From Bacteroidota bacterium (lineage in GTDB: Bacteria > Bacteroidota > Ignavibacteria > Ignavibacteriales > Ignavibacteriaceae), in NCBI GenBank assembly GCA_021824565.1, contig JAKAKL010000115.1:1-53546 (forward strand): a stretch of 53,546 bases of DNA, read 5' to 3'. Positions within the stretch are counted from its first letter, which is position 1, and each line of letters opens with the position of its first letter. Under the pieces are notes generated by a model. It searched no databases, had not been told where the DNA came from, and worked only from the letters and a program-made list of their open reading frames with translations. Shown here piece after piece: positions 33,678-43,378 of this stretch. The translations under genes and the position numbers were made by a program.

Positions 33678-35635
33678 CTGATCACCACAAATTTTATTAT
33701 AGCATCACCCAGCTTGGATTCTACATGAGCGATATATAAACCGCTTGCAATAAACTGGTTTGAATCCGAAATTTGATTCCATGATTCGGATCCTAATCCG
33801 TTTGTGTGATAAATAGTTTTAACAAGGTCTCCCGATACTGTATAAATTCTAATAGTACATTCACCTGGAAGGCCTACGAACAAAAGCTTATTGTTTTCAA
33901 CATCGCTCGGATCGTTCGGATTACCGAAATTTTGTGAACGGATATTAAAAGGATTAGGAACCACTCTCAGATTCTTTTGAAAGCTTGAATAAGTTTCTTC
34001 TGCAGGGCGGGCAGCCGCAGCCCCAATGTATGCGGTTGAAGTAAGCCACGAGCTTTCAAGAGAAAGACCGGGCTGTAGAAAGTTCTGTGTTCCGTCGTCG
34101 AAAGCTGTAACGGCATAATAATAATTAAAGCCCATTACCAGATTGGTATCGGCATAATCGTGCGTTACCGGAACTCCGCTTTTTCCTCCGCATTCAAATA
34201 TTTTTTCCCATAAATTATCCGGAGTAACAGCAACTCTGTAGATTCTATATCCGGCAAAATCTTTTTTACCTGTAATGGGATCGGAAGCATTCTCCGCATT
34301 TGCAGACCAGTGCAAAATATTTTTCCCAACCGATGTAGTAATAGTAAGCGAATCCGGAGAAGGCGGAGGCGCAGGTACTCTGTAGTTATGGTTATAAACG
34401 TTTATAGCGTTCGCCATCGATTTAAAGAGTGAGTCTTTACCGGTAGAAATTTCCTGGAGATATTGGTCTTGAGTAATCGCACCGCTTAACAACTGCATTC
34501 CAAGTTCTTTTGCTCTCTCTCTCGAAATGCCGTCAATAATCTGGACAAGGATAATTCTTACGTCCTCATTAATCGGAATATTATACGGTCCGCAGGCTAT
34601 CATTAAGTTCTGCGCGCCTATCCCGTTAATGTCCTGGTTTCCACCTTGAGTTAATACCTGATACCTAGCAGTACCGCTTGTTACTAAAGAAGAATTTGTA
34701 GTTACGGTTTTCGGCTGTGAAGGATCGTCGGAAGCACCGAATTCGAGATCATCAATCGCCTGCTTATCGACATGCAAAATACCTACACCGTAATAACCGG
34801 GGACCTGGGGTTCCTTTGTTATCGGATCCGGTGCATATTCGGAAGAACCTACCGGGCCATCCCAGCAATATAAAATTCTCATTGAGTCGGCGCTTTTATC
34901 TCCCTCTACCCATTTGTTGTAAGTCGAGCCATAGTAACGATAAAAATCATTATACTCAACCCCGCCGAACTTTGGTTTAATGTCGGTTGAAAACGGAAAT
35001 CCGAACCAGACACTCTTTAACTCAGAATTAAGTTCTTTAGTTTGAGTATTACCATCAACGTTTCCGGTGTTGATGAACCTGTAATCATAAATAATATAAT
35101 TCCTCTGCCCGGAAGAAGCGTAAGCATATGTTTTCAACTGAACTGTAATTCCCATAGAAGTTGTCCAGTCGCTTTCAATCTGCTCATCGCATTGGAGCGA
35201 AGGTACAACAACAGCGGCATCATAAACTTCAATCTTAACTGTTTTACCATCGGTTATCTGAACCGTCGGATAGGGATATTTTACTCTCTTTTGAAGGCTC
35301 AATGGAGTAAGGCTGCTGTAATCAATGCTGAAATTTCCCGAAGCGACAACAGCAGTACTGGGCAAAGTATCGTTAACTCCTAAAAAATTTTGAGCGCCGA
35401 TCCATACTCCCCAGGATTCCTGATAATACTTTCTGGAAGTCATATCAAAATACCTGGAATCGTAAGGCCAGGTTGGGTAAAGAATATCGTTATGCCTATA
35501 AATCAACGCTCCGTCATTAGTAACTTCTGCGGCAACACGGTTTATATGATGCTCAAAATTTGTTTGAGCAAAATTAACTTCACTAAAAACGAATATGATT
35601 GGCAGAATAATTTTCAACTTATTTAAATATCTCAT
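33674..35635 (-). CDS. Large secreted protein with C-terminal sorting-like domain
   Basis: This protein has 653 residues, a signal peptide (about 1-23, ending NFAQ) and a long extracellular part with aromatic-rich segments (YYQESWGVWIGAQNFLG). A fibronectin-like beta domain lies at about 420-530 (LTITTSVGKNILHWSAN, AGYRIYRVAV), with a C-terminal domain after VPNPFNIRSQNFG. That domain departs from the canonical NYPNPFNP form and ends IIKFVVIR instead of KMxLLK. It may be a divergent type IX sorting domain. The ORF lies between the TonB receptor (11 nt away) and the PorV-like gene (4-nt overlap), so it is probably their surface partner. The molecular function is not recognised. Confidence 0.75.
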   Translation of the reverse strand: MRYLNKLKIILPIIFVFSEVNFAQTNFEHHINRVAAEVTNDGALIYRHNDILYPTWPYDSRYFDMTSRKYYQESWGVWIGAQNFLGVNDTLPSTAVVASGNFSIDYSSLTPLSLQKRVKYPYPTVQITDGKTVKIEVYDAAVVVPSLQCDEQIESDWTTSMGITVQLKTYAYASSGQRNYIIYDYRFINTGNVDGNTQTKELNSELKSVWFGFPFSTDIKPKFGGVEYNDFYRYYGSTYNKWVEGDKSADSMRILYCWDGPVGSSEYAPDPITKEPQVPGYYGVGILHVDKQAIDDLEFGASDDPSQPKTVTTNSSLVTSGTARYQVLTQGGNQDINGIGAQNLMIACGPYNIPINEDVRIILVQIIDGISRERAKELGMQLLSGAITQDQYLQEISTGKDSLFKSMANAINVYNHNYRVPAPPPSPDSLTITTSVGKNILHWSANAENASDPITGKKDFAGYRIYRVAVTPDNLWEKIFECGGKSGVPVTHDYADTNLVMGFNYYYAVTAFDDGTQNFLQPGLSLESSWLTSTAYIGAAAARPAEETYSSFQKNLRVVPNPFNIRSQNFGNPNDPSDVENNKLLFVGLPGECTIRIYTVSGDLVKTIYHTNGLGSESWNQISDSNQFIASGLYIAHVESKLGDAIIKFVVIR

Positions 35636-35646
35636 CTTATCTCCGG

Positions 35647-38628
35647 TTATAGATCAATATGAATACCGAAATAGTAATGTCTTGGATTAAGGAACAACAA
35701 TTGAGTTGGAAAGTCTCCCGGCGGCGGCAGTTGAATATATGACTGTTTATAGTCGCCCGGTTCATCGCTTCCTCCTTCACTCGGAAGCTTTAAGGAATTC
35801 ATATAATTTTCCCAGTCTTTTAAGTTAGGCAGCAGCAGTGAACGTAAATAATTTGTTAGTTCTTTCCTGTTGAATAAATTATAAACTTCCACATAAGCCT
35901 CCATAGCAACACCTTTAATATTGAAGCTTTTCGAAAGCCTCAGATCGGTATTTTGATGATCACGCCATCTTACATTATAACTTACACCGGGAAGATTCTG
36001 AGGATTCCACGTAAAAGTAGAACCGCTTCTTAATTCATGGGTTACGTTAAGCCTCCAATCAGAAAAAAGCTTTGTTCCTAATATATCCGGTCCCCAGTTT
36101 CTCGGAGTACTGAAAGTTATATTCGCAAGTAAAGTATAATTAGCTCCAGGAGTAGCCTGCGTGCTATTGCTAAGCTGTGGAGTTCTGTAAACATCTTCAT
36201 ACAAAACATCGTATCCGACATTGCCCGTAGACATTACATAATAATCATAACTTACGCTGCCTGTAATATAATCTCCCAATTCTTTCTGAAAGATTGCTTC
36301 AAATCCCCTTACATCCGCATAGCTGTCGTTCGTATAAGAAGTAACTACGTTCCCTGCGTGGGATGCAAAATCAACCTCTTTAATTTGATTTGTAATGTCA
36401 CGATAATAACCGGAAAGGTGGAATAGATAATCTTCACCAAATTGCTGCTCGAATCCAAGTTCGTAGGCAATTGTTCTTTCAGGCTTTAAATCGGAGTTCG
36501 GGATATAATCATAATTGCCGGCTTCTCTTTCACGGAATGTATAAAGCATATCTACGCTAGGCTCGCTGTAAAAGTGACCGTAGTTGAAAAACAATTTACT
36601 CTTTGTACTGATCGGATGGGATATTCCGATACGCGGACTGACATAAAAAAAGGGCTGTACGGTTGCTGTCGGGGCTAGTGAAATACTGTCAACATTAAAA
36701 TCGGAGGAGAATAGATTTGTAAGGTAAGTGCTTCTTCTGTTAGTATAATCCAATCTCACGCCAAGGTTTGCAATCATGCCTTTAAATTCAATTTTGTCCT
36801 CTGCATAATAAGCGGCCCTAATCGGTATACGGTGAAAAATATCCATCTTTAAAAGCGGAGGATTATATTGTACTATTCCGCTGTTTTCATTAAGGTCGTC
36901 ATAATTAAATTCGAAGCCGGTTTTTATTTGATGGTAATCTCCGAGCTGGCTTACCAGGTCTAAGCGTGAAGTAATTAATCCTTCCCTTGAATAATCTCTT
37001 TGCTTTCCCATGGCTCCCATTGTAAAGAAATAGCCTTGGGTTGTAAGTCCGAAATCGCTTTCCCTATTGCCGAAATCTCTACCTGTTGCCTGAGGAATCC
37101 ATCCCTGCTGCGGAGATGCATCGAATGTAAAACCTCCGATTGTAAAAATAGGACCGCCAGTAAACGGCATGGGATAAACAAATGAACGGCGCAGTAGATA
37201 GTTTATCTTAAAATCATAATACGTACTCGGAGATAAGACATGGTTTATGGATACACCTATTTGATTCCTATACCTGTCTGCAACCGACTGCTGCCCATCG
37301 TAATATTTCGTTCCGTAATACTGCAAACAATAAACGGCCTGAATCGGAGTAGTAACAGATACTTCCGGAGTGTTATACGCAACTGAAGAAAAATTTTCCT
37401 GGTAATTTCCCTGTACATTTATTTTTAATGAACTCAAAAGACGGTAGGTTAATTTCCAGAACCAGTTCATATCGGTAAAATGGTCTCTCGACAGAGGAAT
37501 CGCCAGCATATTATATTCATACCTTAAGCTGGTAAAGAAATCAATATTGTTTACCCAGCCAAGCTGGCTTAATACCGGCAGCGGTCCGCCTAGTGAAGCG
37601 TCAACTATCTGATCAGGCCTATTGCCGTACGCTCTTTGCCGATGCTGCCATTTCCAAACCGCCTGCGCCTGTTCGGGAGTAAAATGATAAACGGTATCGT
37701 ACTTGGAAAATAATTCCCAGTAGCTGTCGGGATTAGCGGGATCGTGTTTGCCGTCCGGTCCATATAGTGCGGCATTAGTTCCGTACAATTGCCATTCCGG
37801 TGCGTAGTTAGGATCATAAATATTAGGGCCGAAATGTTTAAGTTGGGCTGTGCTTACTTTATAATCTAAAGTTGCGTGGTATCTGCTGCCGCCTTCTTTT
37901 GTAACTATATTTATAACACCGGACCTTATATTACCGTATTCTGCACTAAAACCGCCGGTTAATATCTCTGCAGCCTTAAGCTGACTAATATTAAAATTAG
38001 TTAAGCTGCCGCTGTAAATACCTTCGGTTACGTTCATGCCGTCAACAAAAATTCCTACGCTTGTTCCTCCACGGACAGAGAGCGCAGGAGTAATTTGTTC
38101 GGCAACATCATTTGAAGTATTCCTAAAGATAACGCCTGCCTGCAAATTAAGCATACTGTTAAAATCCTGTACCGGTGCATTTGCAATGTTTTGAAGATTT
38201 ATATCCTGTCTGCTGGAAGAAACATCAAGTGCAATAGCAGGCTTTTTAGCAACAACAACCACTTCTTTACCAAGCTGAATATTTGATTGTTCAAGCGCGA
38301 AGTTAAGCTCTGTTGTATGGTCAATGCTGACTACTACCTGCGTCATTGTTACGGTTTGATAGCCAACATAAGAAGCTCTAACTGAATAAGTTCCCGCCGG
38401 GACTCCAATTATAAAATACTTTCCATTCACATCTGCAGATGCACCGTACTGCGTACCTAATATCATTATATTTGCGCCTATTAAAAATTCCCCGGTTTTT
38501 GCATCTTTAATAACACCTGATATTTTTCCCGTATTCCCGGCAAATGTTTTAACTGCAAGTAAAAGGAATAAGACAGCCAATGCGGTTATATTCACCAGCA
38601 AAAATCTTTTTTGAATTTTGATTAACAT
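35647..38628 (-). CDS. TonB-dependent outer-membrane receptor
   Basis: This is a 993-residue energy-coupled importer of the outer membrane. It has a signal peptide (about 1-30) and a carboxypeptidase-regulatory-like domain (about 33-120: ISGVIKDAKTGEFLIGANIM, SVRASYVGYQTV). The plug (about 140-245) contains SVRGGTSVGIFVDGMNV and EYGNIRSGVINIVTKEGG. A 22-strand-type barrel follows, ending HYYFGIHIDL. The layout resembles SusC-like receptors, but no SusD-like lipoprotein gene is adjacent; the neighbouring secreted protein may take that role. Substrate is unknown, with amino sugars favoured by context. A hairpin terminator lies upstream at 38676. Confidence 0.92.
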   Translation of the reverse strand: MLIKIQKRFLLVNITALAVLFLLLAVKTFAGNTGKISGVIKDAKTGEFLIGANIMILGTQYGASADVNGKYFIIGVPAGTYSVRASYVGYQTVTMTQVVVSIDHTTELNFALEQSNIQLGKEVVVVAKKPAIALDVSSSRQDINLQNIANAPVQDFNSMLNLQAGVIFRNTSNDVAEQITPALSVRGGTSVGIFVDGMNVTEGIYSGSLTNFNISQLKAAEILTGGFSAEYGNIRSGVINIVTKEGGSRYHATLDYKVSTAQLKHFGPNIYDPNYAPEWQLYGTNAALYGPDGKHDPANPDSYWELFSKYDTVYHFTPEQAQAVWKWQHRQRAYGNRPDQIVDASLGGPLPVLSQLGWVNNIDFFTSLRYEYNMLAIPLSRDHFTDMNWFWKLTYRLLSSLKINVQGNYQENFSSVAYNTPEVSVTTPIQAVYCLQYYGTKYYDGQQSVADRYRNQIGVSINHVLSPSTYYDFKINYLLRRSFVYPMPFTGGPIFTIGGFTFDASPQQGWIPQATGRDFGNRESDFGLTTQGYFFTMGAMGKQRDYSREGLITSRLDLVSQLGDYHQIKTGFEFNYDDLNENSGIVQYNPPLLKMDIFHRIPIRAAYYAEDKIEFKGMIANLGVRLDYTNRRSTYLTNLFSSDFNVDSISLAPTATVQPFFYVSPRIGISHPISTKSKLFFNYGHFYSEPSVDMLYTFREREAGNYDYIPNSDLKPERTIAYELGFEQQFGEDYLFHLSGYYRDITNQIKEVDFASHAGNVVTSYTNDSYADVRGFEAIFQKELGDYITGSVSYDYYVMSTGNVGYDVLYEDVYRTPQLSNSTQATPGANYTLLANITFSTPRNWGPDILGTKLFSDWRLNVTHELRSGSTFTWNPQNLPGVSYNVRWRDHQNTDLRLSKSFNIKGVAMEAYVEVYNLFNRKELTNYLRSLLLPNLKDWENYMNSLKLPSEGGSDEPGDYKQSYIQLPPPGDFPTQLLFLNPRHYYFGIHIDL

Positions 38629-38675
38629 GATCTAATACCTTGTAATCAGTTCGCCACAAAATTTATAAAATAAAA

Positions 38676-38702
38676 CCTTGAAGGCTTTTAAGACCCTCAA
38701 GG
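38676..38702 (-). terminator. Terminator after the 695-residue secreted protein gene
   Basis: On the minus strand CCTTGAG pairs with CTTCAAGG across a 13-nt loop, followed by TTTTATTTT. It separates the 38716-40803 gene from the receptor operon. Confidence 0.65.
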
Positions 38703-38715
38703 CTAAATTTTAGAA

Positions 38716-40803
38716 TTATTTTAATAACAGCATCTTTTTAGTTGAAATGAAATTTCCTGCTTTCAATGTGCAGAAATAAACACCACTGGATAACTTTGCA
38801 GCATTAAATGAAATGCTATGGTTACCTGCAGTTTGTTCTTCAGTAATCAAAGCGGCAATTTCTTGTCCAAGTATGTTATAAATTTTTAGAGTAACAAACG
38901 AACTTTTAGGAAGCTGGTAGCTTATAACCGTACCCGGATTAAATGGATTCGGATAATTCTGATTAAGCTCGAATCGCTTCGGGATATTGTAATTTCCTTT
39001 TGAAGTAACAGAAGTAATTACGCCGGGTGAAAATTCATCTACACCTTCAATGCCGTCAACCACAATGGAATATGTAATATTGTTCGGATCGGGATTTAAA
39101 ATATCGAACCTTACCTGATCGACATTAGCAAGATCACCGTAAAGCTGACTTAAAGTTCCCGGGTCGCCAGTCCAGTTAGGATTTGTAGGATCGTTGCCGA
39201 GATATCTGAAGCCGTTTACGGTATCAATTACGAAGGGTATTCCGATATGTTTCCAAGAAGTAGATGACAAGGAGACAGGACTTGACGCCCACATTTCACT
39301 ACCGTTATAAAATCTGAAAATTATATGATTATTACTTCCATCGCCTTTTAGCCAGAATTGGATCCCACCTTGAAGATTTGAGAAATTAAGTCCCGGTATT
39401 ATATTTTTTCTTCTTATCGCTGTATATTGAGTTCCCGGCGCACCTTTATATGTTATTACCGCAGCTTTATTTCCGCTGGCAACCGAATCTGTATTAGTAG
39501 TTAATGAAAGTGAAACGCTTGCATCTCCAAACTGCTGCCAGGTCGATGTAAGATCAATAGTGGTACCGTAAGTTTCAAAATCATCAACTGGAACAGGAGG
39601 CAGCGGCGGGAATTTATCCACAGCATATAATCCATCTATATTAACTATATAATGTACAAAATCAATAACAGGCCGGTAAACATAAAAACGAACCTGATTA
39701 ACATTTGCCAGATCTTTTTTTAGCATATCTATTGTTCCTAGATCTGGACCGATTACCGGATTGTCCGGATTGTTTCCCAGATAGCGAAATCCTTTGAGCG
39801 TATCTATTATAAACGGGACGGTAATTAGGTGCCACGTCGTATCCTTTAAAGGCATTTTATACGATGACCACATTTCTGTACCGTTGTAAAAACGAAATGA
39901 AAAGTTATTTACCGAACCGTCTCCCTTAAGATAAAATTGAACGCCTTTTTTATTTGAAATATCAACCGGAGTTAAATTCCTGGTTCTCATTGCACCGCCC
40001 CAGGTTGTTTGGTTATCGCCGACATACATATAGTCAATATATTTGAATCCGCTCTGAGCATTTACCGGATCAGCTTTTAGGTTATAATCCAGTGTTGAAT
40101 AACCGAAGAACTGCCAAGCAATTTTTAACGAATCTGTGTTTTTGTAAGTCTCCCAGTCTTCCAGCATAATTGAATTTTGCGGAGGTAAATGCTGTACGGA
40201 ATATATTTCATCAAAGTAAATTGTATACGGATTGTTATCAATTTTAGGATGGTCAACATATATTCTAAAATCCGTAATGCTTGATAAATCTTTTAAAAGT
40301 TGATCCGTCGTTTTACTTCCGTTTGAAAATCCGTTTGTTGTATCAGCAACATACGGAATATAAACAGCATGCCATGATGAATCCTTCAGCGAAATTTTAT
40401 TTGAAGACCAGTTTGATTCGCCGTTAGAAAGCCTAACGTACATTACATTATTTGTTCCGTCTCCCTTTAAATAAAATTGTAATCCTCCTTTAGTAGATGA
40501 AATATCTAACGGGGCGGATGCATAATCGGTTTTTTCAACAGCACCGCCCCAGGTTGTTTGTGAGTTACCGCTGTAAGTATAGCTGAGGTATTGCCTCCCA
40601 ATAGGAGTGTTTATTGTATCCAGTACAATATTAAAATCCAATGTTGAAAATCCAAATGCTTTCCAGTGAGCTTTGAGGCTGTCATTGTTAGGATAATTCT
40701 CAAAATTTTCGATTGGAATATTTTGTGAAAAAAATCCCGGTGCGGAAAGGATTAAAGCTGCAATTAATAAATAAATAAAACTTGTATGATTGCTTCGCCG
40801 CAT
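38716..40803 (-). CDS. Secreted protein of three tandem jelly-roll-like repeats with sorting domain
   Basis: This protein has 695 residues and a signal peptide (about 1-27). Three homologous repeats of about 185 residues follow (about 29-212, 213-400, 405-590). Each starts with a DFE/NFE-Y motif, continues W..FG.....L, has a conserved FYLKGDG then NG...W.S pair, and ends in a D...RF..... strand. The C-terminal type IX sorting domain runs from NYPNPFNPGT to KKMLLLK. The repeat style resembles carbohydrate-binding or CBM11-like beta-sandwiches, but I cannot name the ligand. A two-repeat paralog lies just upstream (40943-42739). A terminator separates it from the receptor gene. Confidence 0.82.
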   Translation of the reverse strand: MRRSNHTSFIYLLIAALILSAPGFFSQNIPIENFENYPNNDSLKAHWKAFGFSTLDFNIVLDTINTPIGRQYLSYTYSGNSQTTWGGAVEKTDYASAPLDISSTKGGLQFYLKGDGTNNVMYVRLSNGESNWSSNKISLKDSSWHAVYIPYVADTTNGFSNGSKTTDQLLKDLSSITDFRIYVDHPKIDNNPYTIYFDEIYSVQHLPPQNSIMLEDWETYKNTDSLKIAWQFFGYSTLDYNLKADPVNAQSGFKYIDYMYVGDNQTTWGGAMRTRNLTPVDISNKKGVQFYLKGDGSVNNFSFRFYNGTEMWSSYKMPLKDTTWHLITVPFIIDTLKGFRYLGNNPDNPVIGPDLGTIDMLKKDLANVNQVRFYVYRPVIDFVHYIVNIDGLYAVDKFPPLPPVPVDDFETYGTTIDLTSTWQQFGDASVSLSLTTNTDSVASGNKAAVITYKGAPGTQYTAIRRKNIIPGLNFSNLQGGIQFWLKGDGSNNHIIFRFYNGSEMWASSPVSLSSTSWKHIGIPFVIDTVNGFRYLGNDPTNPNWTGDPGTLSQLYGDLANVDQVRFDILNPDPNNITYSIVVDGIEGVDEFSPGVITSVTSKGNYNIPKRFELNQNYPNPFNPGTVISYQLPKSSFVTLKIYNILGQEIAALITEEQTAGNHSISFNAAKLSSGVYFCTLKAGNFISTKKMLLLK

Positions 40804-40903
40804 TTTTCCTCCTTATTAAAAATTCCTTACTTATACATTTTACTTGATTACACCTTATAACACATTTATAAGACAATAATACAAGCACGTTTTTACAGAA
40901 GCA

Positions 40904-40931
40904 GAGGATGCAGAACTACCGCTGCATCCTC
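40904..40931 (-). terminator. Hairpin after the 598-residue secreted protein gene
   Basis: GAGGATGCAG and CTGCATCCTC form a perfect 10-bp stem with an 8-nt loop, located 12 nt after the stop codon at 40943 (minus). The T-run is weak, so a stabilising 3' hairpin is also possible. Confidence 0.6.
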
Positions 40932-40942
40932 CCGTTATAAAA

Positions 40943-42739
40943 TTATTTCATTAAAATGAATTTCTTTGTTATACTGCAACTGCCCGATTGTAATTTATAG
41001 AAATAAACACCGCTTGATAAGCCCTGTCTACCGGCAGGCAGGTTATTCGCATTAAAAATTACTTCATAATTTCCTGCAGGCTTAACTTCATTAACTAAGC
41101 TGGCAATTTCTTTACCGAGAATGTTATAAATTTTTAATGTAACTAATCCCGATTTTTCTATAGAGTACTTTATTATTGTTGAAGGATTAAAAGGATTTGG
41201 ATAATTCTGTGAAAGATTATATTTAACTATTCTAACTTTTTGAACTTCAACTTCATTGCTGTATTTGAAAGAACCGTCAAGATCGATTTGTTTTAACCTG
41301 TATACTAATGATCCCGGAGAAAGGCTTCCTATATTATCCGAAAAGGTATAGGCTGACATATTAGTAGATGTCCCCTTTCCGGTTTTAAATCCAATCGTCT
41401 CCCATCTTTCGTTGTTAATTTTTCTCTGTATTTCGAATCCCTTATTATTCGTCTCAGTAGCTGTAGTCCAATTAAGATTGATTACATTGCCATTTAAGTT
41501 TGCCGTAAATGATGTTAACTCAACCGGAACTACTGTTCCATCCGAAAATACATTAACAGCGTAAATACCATCAAAATACAGGTGCCGCAAAATATCATCT
41601 TTAGTAGGATAGTAAACCAGAATCCTCATTCCAGTAATATGAGTTAGGAATGAATCTATTTGTGTAGTAGTTCCAATATTAGAAGTGAAGACAGGCCCAT
41701 TATTCGGATCGTTTCCTACGTATCTAAAACCTGTTAAGGTATCAGGATAAAATCCAATCTTATAAAGCTTCCACGTTGTGTCTTTCAAAGGAATAAAATA
41801 AGAAGTCCACATTTCATTTCCGTTATCTAATCTTAAATATATACGGTTATTTGTGCCGTCGCCTTTCATATAAAATTGAACACCGGCTTTCATAGAAGAT
41901 AAATCAACAGGTCCGAGAGTTTTTTCTCTGAAGGCTCCTCCCCATGTAGTATTGCTGCCCGGTTTGTATAAATAATCAAGGTACTTAAATCCTTCTGGAG
42001 CTTTTACAGGATCTTTTATCAAATAATAATCCGCTGTCGAATATCCGAAAAATTGAATTGCACCCATCATATCGCTCCTAGAATTGAACTTCTCAAAGTT
42101 TTCTAATGCAATTCCTGTAGGAGGTGCTACTTTTATTGCATAGATTGCATCAAAATCAATCTTATATGCAATGCTGTCCTTTACTGGGTGGTCTACATAA
42201 ATTCTAAAATCGGTAACGTTGGAAAGATCGGTCATTAAATCTGTTGTTGTTTTGGTACCGTTTGTAAATCCCAAAGTAGTATCAACTTTAAAAGGGATAA
42301 AAACATTATGCCAGTTAGTATCTGCTAGCGGGAAGAAATTGGAAGACCAGTTACTTGTACCGTTAGAAATTCTCACATAAATTTTATTGGTTGTTCCATC
42401 TCCTTTAAGAACAAATTGTAGGCCGGCACTAGCTGCAGTTAGATTGAGAGGAGCAGATACCAGATCATATCTTTCTATTGCCCCGCCCCAAGTGGTCTGA
42501 GCATTACCGCTGTATGTGTATTGTATATATTGAACACCAGATGGGGAACTAACAGTATCACGTATTAACGCATGATCTAGCGTTGAAAATCCAAAAAACT
42601 TCCATGAATTATTCAAGCTGCCTACATTTGCGTAAGTTTCAAAATCGTCTATGGGAATATTTTGGGAGTACAAAGAAGGAACGGAAATTGTCAGTATCAG
42701 AATAATGAAAAATACAAATTTTAATTTCTTTTTTAACAT
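40943..42739 (-). CDS. Secreted two-repeat paralog with Fn3-like and sorting domains
   Basis: This protein has 598 residues and a signal peptide (about 1-26). Two repeats of the same type as the 695-residue neighbour follow (about 28-203 and 205-395). Then comes an Fn3-like segment found before many sorting domains (PVELTSFTANLNGNVINLNW, about 405-500) and a type IX C-terminal domain from NYPNPFNPST to KKFILMK. Within that domain, the usual NANNL-SSGVYFY is interrupted by PAGRQGL, seven residues from a 20-nt palindrome (41023-41042). Likely surface attachment and sugar binding; the ligand is not known. Confidence 0.83.
   Translation of the reverse strand: MLKKKLKFVFFIILILTISVPSLYSQNIPIDDFETYANVGSLNNSWKFFGFSTLDHALIRDTVSSPSGVQYIQYTYSGNAQTTWGGAIERYDLVSAPLNLTAASAGLQFVLKGDGTTNKIYVRISNGTSNWSSNFFPLADTNWHNVFIPFKVDTTLGFTNGTKTTTDLMTDLSNVTDFRIYVDHPVKDSIAYKIDFDAIYAIKVAPPTGIALENFEKFNSRSDMMGAIQFFGYSTADYYLIKDPVKAPEGFKYLDYLYKPGSNTTWGGAFREKTLGPVDLSSMKAGVQFYMKGDGTNNRIYLRLDNGNEMWTSYFIPLKDTTWKLYKIGFYPDTLTGFRYVGNDPNNGPVFTSNIGTTTQIDSFLTHITGMRILVYYPTKDDILRHLYFDGIYAVNVFSDGTVVPVELTSFTANLNGNVINLNWTTATETNNKGFEIQRKINNERWETIGFKTGKGTSTNMSAYTFSDNIGSLSPGSLVYRLKQIDLDGSFKYSNEVEVQKVRIVKYNLSQNYPNPFNPSTIIKYSIEKSGLVTLKIYNILGKEIASLVNEVKPAGNYEVIFNANNLPAGRQGLSSGVYFYKLQSGSCSITKKFILMK
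41023..41042. repeat. PAGRQG-type palindromic micro-insertion in a sorting domain
   Basis: CCTGTCTACC-GGCAGGCAGG is a 20-nt imperfect palindrome (8 of 10 pairs plus one G:T). It encodes part of LPAGRQGL, inserted between NANN and SSGVYFY of the type IX C-terminal domain. The other four sorting domains in the window do not carry it. Confidence 0.8.
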
Positions 42740-43195
42740 GTCTTTCTCCTTTTTTAATTTTAATTCTAATAATTACTTAAAGAATTTCCGGATAAAGAAC
42801 GTGCAAGTATGTATAACATTTTTCCTGGACTGGGTTTCTTAAACTTTTTACTTGCATCAAAAGCAAGATATAAGGTTAATGTTATAATTAAAACGACACT
42901 TCCCCTTTAAATGCAAAAAACTTGTATATATTCTACATTTCAAACCTCCTTTTATAAATAAAGTAACTGCACCTAAATGACTTGAAATATGGTGCAATTA
43001 CTAAAAATTATTTAATAAGAATTGAAAACATTTTGTTATAATTCGTAATTATAATAACTATTTTAGAAATTATAGGTTTTTTTAATCTAAATTAAAGAGC
43101 TTATTATTTTTTTTGGAATAAGTATATGGAAATAAAATTGAAATGTCAAGAATTTTTTGAATGTTAATTAAAAATGATCATTTTAGCAGAGTAAA
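42740..43195. other. Non-coding region upstream of the secreted paralog
   Basis: I see no gene here. A pyrimidine-rich strand segment around 42895-42960 (AGGAGG on the minus strand) and the inverted repeat at 42963 lie in it. It probably carries the promoter of the 42739 gene and, at its right end, decay of the GH3 remnant. Confidence 0.5.
42963..43001. promoter_or_regulatory. Long inverted repeat, candidate operator
   Basis: GTAACTGCACC and GGTGCAATTAC form an 11-bp inverted repeat with one mismatch and a 17-nt spacer. No T-run follows on either strand, so an operator for the 42739 gene is as likely as a terminator. Confidence 0.4.
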
Positions 43196-43378
43196 TTAGG
43201 AACTTAGGTTACCGACATATATTTTAAATTTGCCCGGCTCAACTATCCTTCTATCTTGTCTATTTATAAATGATAAATCATTAACATTAATTGTAAATTG
43301 CACTGTCTTGATTCCCCCCGGATTCAATTTAACTTTCTTAAATTTTTTTAGCTGTGTAATGTATCTTGCAACAGAAGA
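43196..43378 (-). pseudogene. C-terminal remnant of a GH3 glycosidase
   Basis: On the minus strand a 60-codon open stretch reads SSVARYITQLKKFKKVKLNP, then GGIKTVQFTINVNDL, then RRIVEPGKFKIYVGNLSS and a stop. This is the Fn3-like C-terminal domain of GH3 beta-glucosidases or N-acetylglucosaminidases (LKGF.+V.L.PGE, then EPG.F...VG). An in-frame TAG at 43379-43381 and unrelated upstream sequence show the rest is gone. It probably represents a lost hydrolase of this locus. Confidence 0.8.
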
